A DNA stretch of 59,763 nucleotides. Origin: Candidatus Komeilibacteria bacterium. GTDB taxonomy: Bacteria; Patescibacteriota; Patescibacteriia; UBA1558; UBA10009. The position numbers and the translations under genes are program-made. Positions 34,505 through 42,996 of this stretch are shown piece by piece (within the stretch, counting starts at the first letter, position 1; every line of letters starts with the position of its first letter). The stretch covers positions 1 to 59,763 of the forward strand of contig JAPLWM010000005.1 of NCBI GenBank assembly GCA_026396575.1, given 5' to 3'. The notes under the pieces are model-generated. The model saw nothing but the letters and a program-made list of their open reading frames with translations, did no database searches and was not told where the DNA came from.

Positions 34505-34633
34505 TTAGGGGGCCGGCTGGCCGCTGATGAGTGAAAAAATCGAGGGAGCGAAGATAATCACGGCCATGAAAACGACAATCGTGATGATTACCGTCCAGAT
34601 TGAATTTTTGCCGTCTTGTTTTGCGGAATCCAT
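34505..34633 (-). CDS. 42-aa single-pass membrane protein
   Basis: This small gene starts with ATG at 34633 after a strong Shine-Dalgarno AAGGAG, 6 nt before the start, and has its own consensus promoter at 34682-34710 and a terminator at 34464-34496. The product begins MDSAKQDGKNSIW and has one membrane helix (TVIITIVVFMAVIIFAP) with a short SGQPAP tail. No family was recognised. The complete expression signals make it very likely a real gene, unlike the antisense frame across it. Confidence 0.75.
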   Translation of the reverse strand: MDSAKQDGKNSIWTVIITIVVFMAVIIFAPSIFSLISGQPAP

Positions 34634-34681
34634 TGTTTACTCCTTGGGAAATGCAAATGATACGATGTTCAATTTAATGTA

Positions 34682-34710
34682 TCTTATTCTTAAATCATCT
34701 CTTTGTCAAG
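34682..34710 (-). promoter_or_regulatory. Promoter of the 42-aa membrane protein
   Basis: On the minus strand TTGACA (34705-34710) and TAAGAT (34682-34687) have a 17-bp spacer. Its -35 box overlaps the -35 box of the divergent cysS promoter. Confidence 0.85.
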
Positions 34711-34732
34711 GTATATTATTTGTTGTAGAATA
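34704..34732 (+). promoter_or_regulatory. Promoter of cysS, giving a leaderless mRNA
   Basis: TTGTCA (34704-34709) and TAGAAT (34727-34732) are 17 bp apart. The transcription start is expected at about 34738-34740, at the ATG itself (34738). Confidence 0.75.
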
Positions 34733-34737
34733 AACCT

Positions 34738-36141
34738 ATGCAACTTAATTTATATAACACCTTAATCCGCCAAAAAGGCGAGTTTAAACCTTTGCACGGC
34801 AAAAAAGTGGGTTTATACACCTGCGGACCAACGGTTTACAACTATGCCCATCTTGGCAATTTGCGCACCTATATTTTTGAAGATGTTTTGCGCCGGGTTT
34901 TGGAATACAATAATTACAAAGTTAAGCAGGTAATGAACATTACCGACGTCGGTCATTTAACTTCAGATGCCGATACCGGTGAAGATAAATTGGAAAAAGG
35001 CGCGCACCGGGAAGGCAAATCGGTTTGGGAAATTGCCGAATTTTATACCAAAGCGTTTAAGCAGGATTTAAAAGATTTGAATATTGAAGAACCGTCTGTT
35101 TGGTGCAAAGCCACGGATTATATTAAAGAGCAGATTGATTTTGTAAAAAAACTTGAAAAAAAGGGTTTAACCTATAAAATTTCGGATGGCATTTATTTTG
35201 ATACTGCAAAATATCCGGATTACGTTAAACTGGCCAAGCTTAATTTGGCCGGCCAGCAGGCAGGCGCGCGCGTGGAAGTTAATAATGAAAAGAAAAATCC
35301 CACCGATTTTGCTTTATGGAAATTCAGTCCAAAAGATTCACCCTTCGACGCGGCTCAGGATGACGCCGCCAAGCGGCGTCAAATGGAATGGCAGTCGCCT
35401 TGGGGTATGGGTTTTCCGGGCTGGCATTTGGAATGCAGCGCCATGAGCATAAAAAAATTGGGCAAAGAATTTGATATCCATTGCGGCGGCATAGACCACG
35501 TGCCGGTTCATCACACCAACGAACGCGCTCAAAATTGGGGTTTATCGGGCCAGGAAGTTGTTAAATGGTGGCTGCATGGTGAATTTTTAGTTTTAGGCGA
35601 AGGTAAAATGGCCAAGTCCGAAGGCAATTTTATTACCTTGCAAACTTTAAAAGAAAAAAATATCAATCCCTTGGCTTACCGTTATTTTTGTTTGCAGGCG
35701 CATTATAGGTCCAAGCTTAATTTTTCATGGGAAGCGCTAACAGCGGCGCAAAACGGTTATGATAATCTAATTAAAGAAATTTCAATTTTAGATAAATCGA
35801 AAGGTGCTTGTAAAGAATTGGAAGAAAAGTTTCAAGCCGCCATTAATGACGATTTAAATATGCCTATGGCTTTAGCGGTATTGCAGGAAGTTTTAAAGTG
35901 CGCTTGCCCGTCCGCAGCCAAGCGGGCCAGCATAATTAAATTTGACAAAGTTTTGGGTTTGGAGTTAAATCAGTATAAAGTTGCCAAAACCATTAGTCCG
36001 GAAATTCAACAATTAATTGATGAGCGGCAAGCGGCTAGAAAAAACAAGGATTACCAGAAAGCCGATGAATTGCGGCAAATCCTTGAACAAAAGGGGATTA
36101 GGGTTAAGGATCTACCAGGTGGCGGGCACGAAATTGAGTAG
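34738..36141 (+). CDS. cysS: Cysteinyl-tRNA synthetase
   Basis: The class I enzyme charges tRNA-Cys. The 467 aa include the zinc/HIGH region ([15 protein letters not shown]), [13 protein letters not shown], the HxGGxD element [13 protein letters not shown] and the KMSKS equivalent KMAKSEGN. About 18 residues ([16 protein letters not shown]) between LWKFSPK and EWQSPWG look like an in-frame repeat insertion, encoded at about 35336-35385. The C-terminus keeps the RxxKxxxxADxxR segment. It ends in TAG, followed by 74 bp of intergenic sequence. Confidence 0.95.
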   Translation: MQLNLYNTLIRQKGEFKPLHGKKVGLYTCGPTVYNYAHLGNLRTYIFEDVLRRVLEYNNYKVKQVMNITDVGHLTSDADTGEDKLEKGAHREGKSVWEIAEFYTKAFKQDLKDLNIEEPSVWCKATDYIKEQIDFVKKLEKKGLTYKISDGIYFDTAKYPDYVKLAKLNLAGQQAGARVEVNNEKKNPTDFALWKFSPKDSPFDAAQDDAAKRRQMEWQSPWGMGFPGWHLECSAMSIKKLGKEFDIHCGGIDHVPVHHTNERAQNWGLSGQEVVKWWLHGEFLVLGEGKMAKSEGNFITLQTLKEKNINPLAYRYFCLQAHYRSKLNFSWEALTAAQNGYDNLIKEISILDKSKGACKELEEKFQAAINDDLNMPMALAVLQEVLKCACPSAAKRASIIKFDKVLGLELNQYKVAKTISPEIQQLIDERQAARKNKDYQKADELRQILEQKGIRVKDLPGGGHEIE

Positions 36142-36146
36142 CCGCC

Positions 36147-36174
36147 TTAACATCCTTAGGTTACGGTATAAGAT
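36147..36174 (+). promoter_or_regulatory. Promoter of the coiled-coil gene
   Basis: TTAACA (36147-36152) and TAAGAT (36169-36174), spacer 16 bp, about 40 bp before the ATG at 36216. Confidence 0.55.
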
Positions 36175-36215
36175 TATTATGTAGAGAGTTTTTAACTTAA
36201 TTTATTTATAAACTT

Positions 36216-37394
36216 ATGTCTATTGAAAGCATTAAAAACAGCGAACCATCAAACCAGGACGTAAAATTTTCTCCTGAAGCTCAGGATAGCTCTAAAAAAG
36301 GCGGAAGCATTGATGATGCAGTAAACCGCTTGGAAGCAAAAGTTTTACTCTCTCTCAGCGAAACTGAAAAATTACTTGAGGCCAAAGTTGTTGAACACGA
36401 TCAGTTACAGTTAAAATTAAAAGACATTGAAGCATTAAATGGAAATGCTCAAACTAATTATGAAAGATTAAAAAAACTTCAAGAATTGTCCTCCAATGAT
36501 CAGGAAGTTAAAGAGCTCTTAGAAAGAGTAGAAGGCGATTTAATTGAGTTAGCCGGCCAACGTAAGGATATTGAAGGTCGGTTGACAGGCATTAAAGCCG
36601 TACCGGAGGTGGCTGAAAAAATATTTAAGAAAGCTCAAACCAAACGTGAACAAGAAGGTAAGGATCTTGAGGCATTTATTGATCAAATGAAAAAGAAAGT
36701 TTTAGCCAAAGCGGATGAGCTGGTCCAAAAGATTTTTGTCTTGGGCGTAGAAGCGAGAAAAATTTATCTTGAAAATGGTCAACAAAGCCAAAAACAGACT
36801 AAAGAACAGCGCTTGCTTTACGGGATTTGTGATCAAGTCAGGTAGGATTTGGGGTCTAAAGAAGCCGAGGTGCCGGAGCTGCAACAATTTTTTAAACACA
36901 CCAGCGCAGACAATGCCGAGGCTTTATTACGCGCGGCAGAAGGCATCAAAGTCGGTTGGTTTGGCAACAAAGGCTTAAAACAGTTATCATCAGCGGAAAC
37001 CAAATCAGCTTTGCAAAATTTTATCGTTGAAACTAGAAAATATGAGGAAACTTCAAAAGCTTCGGGCAAGGCCACGTCTGCTGAATTCGGCCAAGCCGCC
37101 TATGAGGACGCGGAGCGCCTTCTTTTAAACTCCGTAACGGAGGAAGAATATCAAAAAATAATTAAGTATAATCAAAACACTAGCGATTTAAGAAGCAGTG
37201 TAATGAGGGATGTAGAAAAATATATAAATTCGGCTGTGGGGAAATTAAAGCAAGCTCCCGAAGTCCAAAAATCTTTGCAAGATAACAATTGGAACAGCTG
37301 GGGTAATATTTTGGATGGGGTAAATAACGCTATCAGGAGCACAACGTATGGAGTCCCTAAGGGTTTTAAAGGAAAGGAAAAAGCGGAAAATTAA
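36216..37394 (+). pseudogene. Coiled-coil protein of unknown function, interrupted by an in-frame TAG
   Basis: The frame opens at ATG 36216 and encodes 209 residues, mostly Lys/Glu-rich predicted coiled coil (about 45-190), to a TAG at 36843-36845. The same frame then continues without interruption for 182 more codons (DLGSKEAEVPELQQFF onward) to a TAA at 37392. A TTG at 36849 could start the second half separately, but there is no Shine-Dalgarno site. No family was recognised. It is either one 392-codon gene with a nonsense mutation or read-through codon, or two genes. Confidence 0.55.
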
Positions 37395-37409
37395 ATAGTA
37401 TAATATTAT

Positions 37410-37472
37410 AAAAAACAGGGTCAAATTTAGGGCAATTCGTGAATTGCCCTTACACGGCTCTGTTTTTTTATT
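37410..37472. terminator. Terminator with an embedded REP-like hairpin
   Basis: AAAACAG near 37412 pairs with CTGTTTT near 37460, and T7 follows. Inside lies a perfect 10-bp hairpin (37429-37438 with 37441-37450, arm AGGGCAATTC). The inner hairpin looks like a REP/MITE palindrome and directly precedes the Y1 transposase gene. Confidence 0.6.
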
Positions 37473-37475
37473 TTT

Positions 37476-38042
37476 ATGACCCTATTCAGAAATAAATATC
37501 GCGTGGAATCGATTAGGTTGAAAGAATATGATTATTCGCAACCCGGTTATTATTTTATAACCATATGTATCAGGCAACGTAAATGTATTTTTGGGGAAAT
37601 TGTTGATAATTATATGCAATTATCGGTCAGGGGTATGATTATTAAAAAATTTTTCCAGCAAATTGGACAATATTTTAATAATGTGGGAATTGATATATAT
37701 GCGATAATGCCGAATCACATTCACGCCATAATTATCATTAAAGATGTTGTTGATGTGGATAATGGTGTTGTTAATTATTGTAGAGACGGGGTTATCCCGT
37801 CTCTACAAATGGAAAAATCCGCAATTAATAAACCAACATTGGGTCAAATTATAGGATATTTTAAATACCAAACAACAAAAAATATTAATCAAATTAATAA
37901 AACAGTTGGGATAAAAATATGGCAACCACGATATTATGAACATATTATTCGCGATGATGATGGTTTGAATAAAATACGGCAATACATCCTTAATAATCCT
38001 AAAAATTGGAATTTAGATAAAAATAATCCGGAACATTGTTAA
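37476..38042 (+). CDS. REP-associated tyrosine transposase (RAYT, Y1/TnpA_REP family)
   Basis: RAYTs are single-copy HUH-type Y1 transposases that move REP palindromes. The 188-aa protein has the family start (RLKEYDYSQPGYYFITICIRQR), the HUH motif as MPNHIHAIIII (about 70-80) and the C-terminal YEHIIRDDDGLNKIRQYI with the catalytic Tyr. A REP-like palindrome (37779-37807) lies inside the gene and encodes CRDGVIPSLQ. The gene sits between a terminator hairpin and comEC, with 1 bp between its stop and the comEC ATG. Confidence 0.9.
   Translation: MTLFRNKYRVESIRLKEYDYSQPGYYFITICIRQRKCIFGEIVDNYMQLSVRGMIIKKFFQQIGQYFNNVGIDIYAIMPNHIHAIIIIKDVVDVDNGVVNYCRDGVIPSLQMEKSAINKPTLGQIIGYFKYQTTKNINQINKTVGIKIWQPRYYEHIIRDDDGLNKIRQYILNNPKNWNLDKNNPEHC
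37779..37807 (+). repeat. REP-like palindrome within the RAYT coding region
   Basis: TGTAGAGACGGG at 37779-37790 is perfectly complementary to 37796-37807 around GTTAT. It resembles the TGTAGGGGC hairpin at 3481-3510. It keeps the reading frame and adds about ten residues between the HUH motif and the C-terminal helix. Confidence 0.8.
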
Positions 38043-38043
38043 T

Positions 38044-39411
38044 ATGGAATTCCGTAAATCCCAATTGGTATTTTACAGTTGCTTGGCTTTTGTTTTAGGC
38101 GTGGCCGTTGCTTCGTTTTTTTACATCCCTTGGCTGATTGTTTATTTTATCGTTTTGGCCGGCATTAATTTGCTTATTTTCGGCCGATCGAAATCATTAT
38201 TGCTGCTTTCAGCTTTTTGTTTATTATTTTTCGCTTTCGGCCTGGCTCGCTATCAATTGTCTTTACCTATTATTGATAAAAATCATTTGATATTTTACAA
38301 CGGCCAACAAATCACTTTCCAGGGCATCGTCTCTGATGAACCGGATATTAGAGTTGATCACGTTAAATTAAAAATCAAAGGCCTAAACTTAAAAGGCAAT
38401 GTTTTGGTTAAAGCGGCATTAATTCCCCAATATAATTATGGCGACGTTTTGGAAATCAAATGTTTGTTAAACCGGCCGGAGCCGATAGAGGATTTTGAAT
38501 ACGATAAATATCTGGCCAAGTCGGATATTTATTCCACCTGTTATAACGGCCAAATCAAGTTAGTGGCTGCCGGCCGCGGCGGTTTGCTTAAAACCGCGAT
38601 TTTTAAAATTAAAAACAAAATGGTGGCAATCGCCGGGCAAATCTTGCCCGAGCCCCAAAGTTCTTTTTTAGGCGGTTTGCTCTGGGGCGCTAAAAAGGGC
38701 ATGCCCCAGGAGATTTTGGACAATTTTAACCGCACCGGCGTTACCCATATTATCGCGGTTTCCGGCTATAACATTACCATTATTGCCGCGGCTTTAAGCG
38801 GCTTATTTATCGGTTTGGGCTTAAGCAAAAGGCGCGCTTTTTGGCTGATTGTTTTAGTGATCGCTTTTTTTGTGATTATTACCGGCTGGCCCGCTTCCAT
38901 TATCCGAGCCGGCTTAATGGGCGTTATTTTTTTAATGTCGCAAGTAGTTGGCCGGGCGGCGAAAATGCAAAATACCTTGGCCTTAACCGGCCTGATTATG
39001 CTGTTGATCAATCCCAAGATATTAATTTGGGATGCCGGTTTTCAGCTGTCTTTTGTTTCCACCTTGGGCTTGATTTATTTATCGCCGCATTTGGCCAAGC
39101 GCTTAAATTTTTTGCCTAATTTTTTAGGCCTCAAAGATTCCTTAAGCACAACTTTAAGCGCCATTATTTTCACCAGCCCTTTAATTTTGTGGCAGTTTGG
39201 CCGGTTTTCCGTAGTGGCGCCGCTGACCAATTTATTGATTTTGCCGGTTATTCCCTTGGTTATGTTTTTGGGTTTTATCTCCGTGATTTTAGGTTTAATT
39301 TATTTGCCAATTGGCCAAATTATGGCTTGGCCGACCTGGCTGGTTTTAACCTATATTTTAAAAGCTATCGGCATTTTGGCCGGTTGGCGTTGGTCGGCGA
39401 TTTCTTTGTGA
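38044..39411 (+). CDS. comEC: ComEC N-terminal and competence (membrane channel) domains
   Basis: ComEC forms the inner-membrane channel for DNA uptake. The 455-aa protein has N-terminal membrane helices, an OB-like DUF4131 region (ITFQGIVSDEPDIRV) and the Competence domain (GLLWGAKKGMPQEI, NRTGVTHIIAVSGYNITI, GWPASIIRAGLMG) with about eight further helices. It stops at 39411, before the metallo-beta-lactamase domain found in full-length ComEC; that domain is encoded by the next gene. Translation may be coupled to the transposase gene that ends 1 bp upstream. Confidence 0.92.
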   Translation: MEFRKSQLVFYSCLAFVLGVAVASFFYIPWLIVYFIVLAGINLLIFGRSKSLLLLSAFCLLFFAFGLARYQLSLPIIDKNHLIFYNGQQITFQGIVSDEPDIRVDHVKLKIKGLNLKGNVLVKAALIPQYNYGDVLEIKCLLNRPEPIEDFEYDKYLAKSDIYSTCYNGQIKLVAAGRGGLLKTAIFKIKNKMVAIAGQILPEPQSSFLGGLLWGAKKGMPQEILDNFNRTGVTHIIAVSGYNITIIAAALSGLFIGLGLSKRRAFWLIVLVIAFFVIITGWPASIIRAGLMGVIFLMSQVVGRAAKMQNTLALTGLIMLLINPKILIWDAGFQLSFVSTLGLIYLSPHLAKRLNFLPNFLGLKDSLSTTLSAIIFTSPLILWQFGRFSVVAPLTNLLILPVIPLVMFLGFISVILGLIYLPIGQIMAWPTWLVLTYILKAIGILAGWRWSAISL

Positions 39412-39413
39412 AG

Positions 39414-40322
39414 ATGAAAAAAAGTTTTAAAATTTTAATCGGCAGCTTGGTAGTGATTGCGGTTTTATTCGGTTTGGTTTGGCATACCGGTTCGGATCAA
39501 AACCTGGAAGTTTATTTTTTCAATGTCGGCCAGGGCGACGGCATTTTAATTAGAACGCCGAGCCAGCAGAATATTATTATTGACGGCGGGCCGGACAATG
39601 CTTTTATCACCAAGCTGGGCCAGGCCCTGCCGTTTTACGATCAGCAGATCGACTTGATGGTTTTAACCCATCCGCACGCCGACCATTTGTTCGGCTTAAT
39701 CGAGGTTTTAAAAAGGTATCGGGTTAAGCGGGTTCTTTATTCCGGCGTGGTTTTTAACAATAGCGCTTACGACGAGTGGTTAAAACAGATCAAGCAAAAA
39801 CAGATTCCCCTTGTTTTCGCTCGGGCCGGGCAGGATTATCGGTTCGGCCAAGTTGAATTAAAAGTTTTGTTTCCCATTAAAAGTGAGGCCGGCCAAGTTA
39901 TCAAGGAAACCGCCGGCGAGGGGTCGGTTGCCGGCCAGGAAAATTTGAATAACACCTCGGTAGTTACTCAACTGATTTATGGCCAGACCAAAATATTGTT
40001 TATGGGCGATCTGGAAGCGCCCGGAGAAGAGGAAATTTTAAAATCCAATCCAGCCGGTTTGGCCAGCCAGGTTATTAAAATCGGCCATCACGGCAGCGCC
40101 ACTGCCAGCAGCCAGCGGTTTTTAGCCCAAGTTAAGCCGCAAGACGCCGTTATTCAGGTAGGCCTGGATAATAAATTCAATTTGCCCAATGCGTGGGTCT
40201 TAGGCCGGCTCAAGCGGCTAAAAATAGGCATTTGGCGCACGGATCTATTGGGGGACATTAAGCTGTTTGCCGACGGTTTTAAGCTTAAGCTGGGCCCTGT
40301 TTTTAAACAGAGTTCGCCTTGA
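39414..40322 (+). CDS. ComEC C-terminal metallo-beta-lactamase domain as a separate protein
   Basis: The 302-aa protein starts 2 bp after the comEC stop, with a membrane anchor (ILIGSLVVIAVLFGLVW) and an MBL-fold nuclease-like domain: FFNVGQGDGILI, IIDGGP, LTHPHADHLFG (HxHxDH), MGDLE and IGHHGS. These are the motifs of the ComEC C-terminal domain thought to degrade the non-transported strand. The frame is open upstream to 39189 inside comEC, but the family similarity and anchor begin at ATG 39414. Confidence 0.9.
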   Translation: MKKSFKILIGSLVVIAVLFGLVWHTGSDQNLEVYFFNVGQGDGILIRTPSQQNIIIDGGPDNAFITKLGQALPFYDQQIDLMVLTHPHADHLFGLIEVLKRYRVKRVLYSGVVFNNSAYDEWLKQIKQKQIPLVFARAGQDYRFGQVELKVLFPIKSEAGQVIKETAGEGSVAGQENLNNTSVVTQLIYGQTKILFMGDLEAPGEEEILKSNPAGLASQVIKIGHHGSATASSQRFLAQVKPQDAVIQVGLDNKFNLPNAWVLGRLKRLKIGIWRTDLLGDIKLFADGFKLKLGPVFKQSSP

Positions 40323-40346
40323 TTTTTTAGGTGATTTTGTTATACT
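40319..40346 (+). promoter_or_regulatory. Promoter of the response regulator gene
   Basis: TTGATT (40319-40324) and TATACT (40341-40346), spacer 16 bp, overlapping the end of the upstream gene. A small CCTTGA/TCAAGG hairpin follows in the leader. Confidence 0.65.
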
Positions 40347-40401
40347 AGGAGTGCCTTGAAGAATCCTCAAGGTTTGATAATTTAATTAAAAATAAATAGC
40401 T

Positions 40402-40779
40402 ATGCCCGAAAAACAATACAATGTGCTTCTTATCGAAGACGAAGAAATGCTCGCCAATATGTACGAGACCAAGTTTAAAAACGAGGGCTATCAGATCAGG
40501 AAAGCTCTGGACGGCGAAACCGGCTTAAAAATGGCGCAAGAGGCCAAGCCCGATATTATTTTATTGGATATCATTATGCCCAAGCTGGACGGTTTTTCGG
40601 TTTTAAAAAGGCTTAAAGCCGACAGCAAATTGAAAAACGTGCCAGTCATTTTATTAACCAACCTGGGCCAGGATGAGGATGTTAAAAAGGGCCAGACCTT
40701 GGGCGTGGCCGGTTATTTGGTTAAAGCCAACCTGACGCCGATTGAAGTGGTTAATAAGGTCAAGGAACTCCTTAAATAA
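40402..40779 (+). CDS. Receiver-only response regulator (CheY-like)
   Basis: The 125-aa protein is a single REC domain with acidic pocket (LLIEDEE), phosphoacceptor Asp in IILLDIIMPK, conserved Thr/Ser position (ILLTNLGQ) and Lys (LVKAN). It has no output domain and no histidine kinase is in the window. It may act by protein contact, for example in motility or pilus control. ndk follows after 18 bp. Confidence 0.9.
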   Translation: MPEKQYNVLLIEDEEMLANMYETKFKNEGYQIRKALDGETGLKMAQEAKPDIILLDIIMPKLDGFSVLKRLKADSKLKNVPVILLTNLGQDEDVKKGQTLGVAGYLVKANLTPIEVVNKVKELLK

Positions 40780-40797
40780 TTTTTAATTTTTAAATTT

Positions 40798-41265
40798 ATG
40801 GAAAGAACTTTAATTATCATCAAGCCGGACGCTTTACAAAGAAGTTTGGTGGGTGAAATTATCGGCCGCTTTGAAAAAAAGGGTTTAAAAATCGCGGGCC
40901 TGAAAATGATGGAACTGGATGATTTAAAATTGGAAGAGCATTACGCCCATCATAAGGATAAGCCGTTTTTCGGCAACTTGAAAAAATTCATGACCAGTTC
41001 GCCGGTTTTGTTAATGGCCTTGGAAGGCGCGGACGTGATCAAGGCCGTCCGCATTATCGTCGGTTCTACTAGGCCGATTGAAGCTGATAGCGGCACCATT
41101 CGGGGCGATTTGGCCATGACCAACTGGAACTTAGTCCATGCTTCGGATTCCTTGGAAACCGCGGCAGCGGAAATCAAGCGCTTTTTTGCCGAAGACGAAT
41201 TATTCAATTACAACAAAGTCGGCTGGGAAATGGTTTACGAGGAGGAATTTAACAAAGAGCTTTAA
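40798..41265 (+). CDS. ndk: Nucleoside diphosphate kinase
   Basis: Ndk equalises NTP pools through a phospho-His intermediate. The 155 aa show ERTLIIIKPDALQRSLVGEI at the start, GTIRGDLAM, and the active site as NLVHASDSLETA (usually N-x-x-H-G-S-D-S), with the catalytic His kept and Gly replaced by Ala. The stretch GSTRPIEADSGTIRGD also deviates from the common GATNP form. The length is slightly longer than the bacterial norm. Confidence 0.92.
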   Translation: MERTLIIIKPDALQRSLVGEIIGRFEKKGLKIAGLKMMELDDLKLEEHYAHHKDKPFFGNLKKFMTSSPVLLMALEGADVIKAVRIIVGSTRPIEADSGTIRGDLAMTNWNLVHASDSLETAAAEIKRFFAEDELFNYNKVGWEMVYEEEFNKEL

Positions 41266-41268
41266 TTT

Positions 41269-41904
41269 ATGAAGCTAAGTTTTTTTTTACCAAAGCAGCC
41301 GATTTTTTTTGATTTATTTATCGGCCAAACCAGGGAAATCTTGGAGATTGCCCAGTTGCTCCAGGATTTAACCAAGCTTAATCATACCGGCGAGTTGCCG
41401 GCTTTTTCGGTTAAAGCCAAAAATATCGAGCATCAGGCCGACGACCTTACCCACGAAGTTATTAAGCGTTTAAACCTTACTTTTATTACGCCCATCGATC
41501 GGGAGGATATTTACGATTTGGCCGTGGAACTGGACGATATCGTGGATAAGCTGGAAAACGTTATCCATAATATCGAAATTTACCAGGTTAAGCCGCAGGA
41601 AAAATTTTTAGCGGAATTTTCCGCCATTATATTGCCGGCCGCCCAAAAATTGGGGCATTTAATGGAATCGTTAAAGCTGCAGCAATATTCTGAACTTTTT
41701 ATAAAAACGGTCAGGGATATTCATGATTTGGAAGATCAGGGCGACGAGCTGTTTTTAAATACTTTAAGCCATTTGTTCAGTAATGGCGCTGATGCCATTT
41801 CCATTATTAAGTTAAAGGATATTGCCGAGGATTTGGAAAGAGTGGTGGATAAGTTCCAATCGGCCAGCAATACCGTTGAAAATATTTTAGTTAAATCACA
41901 ATAA
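41269..41904 (+). CDS. PhoU-like DUF47 protein, partner of the Pit transporter
   Basis: The 211-aa all-helical protein belongs to the DUF47/PhoU-like group, with acidic metal-binding motifs in its two repeats (EHQADDLTHEVIKRL and LEDQGDELFLNTL; also DLAVELDDIVDKLENV). Such genes pair with pit genes and modulate phosphate uptake; here pit follows after 34 bp. Confidence 0.88.
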   Translation: MKLSFFLPKQPIFFDLFIGQTREILEIAQLLQDLTKLNHTGELPAFSVKAKNIEHQADDLTHEVIKRLNLTFITPIDREDIYDLAVELDDIVDKLENVIHNIEIYQVKPQEKFLAEFSAIILPAAQKLGHLMESLKLQQYSELFIKTVRDIHDLEDQGDELFLNTLSHLFSNGADAISIIKLKDIAEDLERVVDKFQSASNTVENILVKSQ

Positions 41905-41938
41905 AATTGATTGCGGTTAAAATAGGGCGCGTCAGTTT

Positions 41939-42937
41939 ATGTTTGATCAAAGCTTAATTTTCATCATCTTCATTATTGCCATTGCCCTGCTTTTTGATTT
42001 TACCAACGGCATCCACGATGCCGCCAATTCCATTGCCACCATTGTTTCCACCAGAGTTTTAACGCCGCGCCAGGCCGTGGCCTGGGCGGCTTTTTTTAAT
42101 TTCGTGGCTTTCTTGATTTTTGGCACGGGCGTGGCCGCTACCGTGGGCAAGGGTTTGGTTGATATTAAGATTGTTACCCCGACCGTTATTTTAGCCGCCT
42201 TAATCGGGGCAATTGCCTGGAATTTAATTACTTGGTGGCTGGGCTTGCCGGTTAGCTCTTCCCACGGCTTAATCGGCGGCTATGCCGGCGCCGCCATGGC
42301 CAAAGCCGGCTTTGGGGTTTTAATTTTAAGCGGCTGGTATAAAATTATTTTGTTTATATTTTTAGCGCCCTTGATCGGCTTAATTTTAGGCATGCTCTTT
42401 TTTATCGCGGCCAATTGGCTGGTTTATAAAAAAGCCCCGGCTGCGGTTAGCCGGCTGTTCCGGCATTTGCAGATCGTTTCCGCCGCTTTATACAGTTTGG
42501 GCCATGGCGGCAATGATGCCCAAAAAACCATGGGCATTATCGTGTCTTTGCTTTTTTCCGCCGGGTTGGTTTCCAGTTTTCATGTGCCATTATGGGTGGT
42601 GTTAAGCGCTCAAGCGGCCATTGCCTTAGGCACATTATTAGGCGGTTGGCGGATCGTTAAAACCATGGGCCAACAAATTACCAAACTTAGAACTATTGAT
42701 GGCTGTTGCGCCGAAACGGCCAGCGCCATCAGCATTTTTTTTGCCACCAGCTTGGGCGTGCCGGTTAGCACTACTCATGTAATTACCGGAGCCATTTCCG
42801 GCGTGGGCGCGGCCAAAAAGTTTTCAGCCGTTAGATGGGACATGGCCTTAAAAATCGTTTGGGCCTGGGTGTTAACCATTCCCGCTGCCGCTTTAATTGC
42901 CGCTTTGCTTTTTAAATTGTTAAAACTTTTTATTTAA
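41939..42937 (+). CDS. Inorganic phosphate transporter, Pit family
   Basis: A 332-aa protein with about ten membrane helices and the two inverted PHO4 signatures: FDFTNGIHDAANSIAT near the N-terminus and GHGGNDAQKTMGII in the second half. Both GLPVSSSHGLIGGYAG and GVPVSTTHVITGAISG repeats are present. It imports metal-phosphate with protons. A bidirectional terminator follows. Confidence 0.94.
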   Translation: MFDQSLIFIIFIIAIALLFDFTNGIHDAANSIATIVSTRVLTPRQAVAWAAFFNFVAFLIFGTGVAATVGKGLVDIKIVTPTVILAALIGAIAWNLITWWLGLPVSSSHGLIGGYAGAAMAKAGFGVLILSGWYKIILFIFLAPLIGLILGMLFFIAANWLVYKKAPAAVSRLFRHLQIVSAALYSLGHGGNDAQKTMGIIVSLLFSAGLVSSFHVPLWVVLSAQAAIALGTLLGGWRIVKTMGQQITKLRTIDGCCAETASAISIFFATSLGVPVSTTHVITGAISGVGAAKKFSAVRWDMALKIVWAWVLTIPAAALIAALLFKLLKLFI

Positions 42938-42948
42938 ATTTATACTAA

Positions 42949-42986
42949 AGCCGCTCTCATTATTATTTTGAGAACGGCTCTTTTTA
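42949..42986. terminator. Bidirectional terminator between pit and the HhH protein
   Basis: An imperfect 11-bp stem AGCCGCTCTCA/TGAGAACGGCT (42949-42959 with 42969-42979) is followed by CTTTTT on the plus strand. It serves two convergent genes. Confidence 0.75.
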
Positions 42987-42996
42987 ATTTTATTTT

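Noticed and set aside
34527..34733. A 68-codon plus-strand frame between prfB and cysS
   Set aside because: It runs antisense to the 42-aa gene, which has promoter, ribosome site and terminator; the plus frame has none.
39189..39413. Extended N-terminus of the ComEC metallo-beta-lactamase protein
   Set aside because: It overlaps the comEC coding region in another frame; family similarity and the membrane anchor start at 39414.
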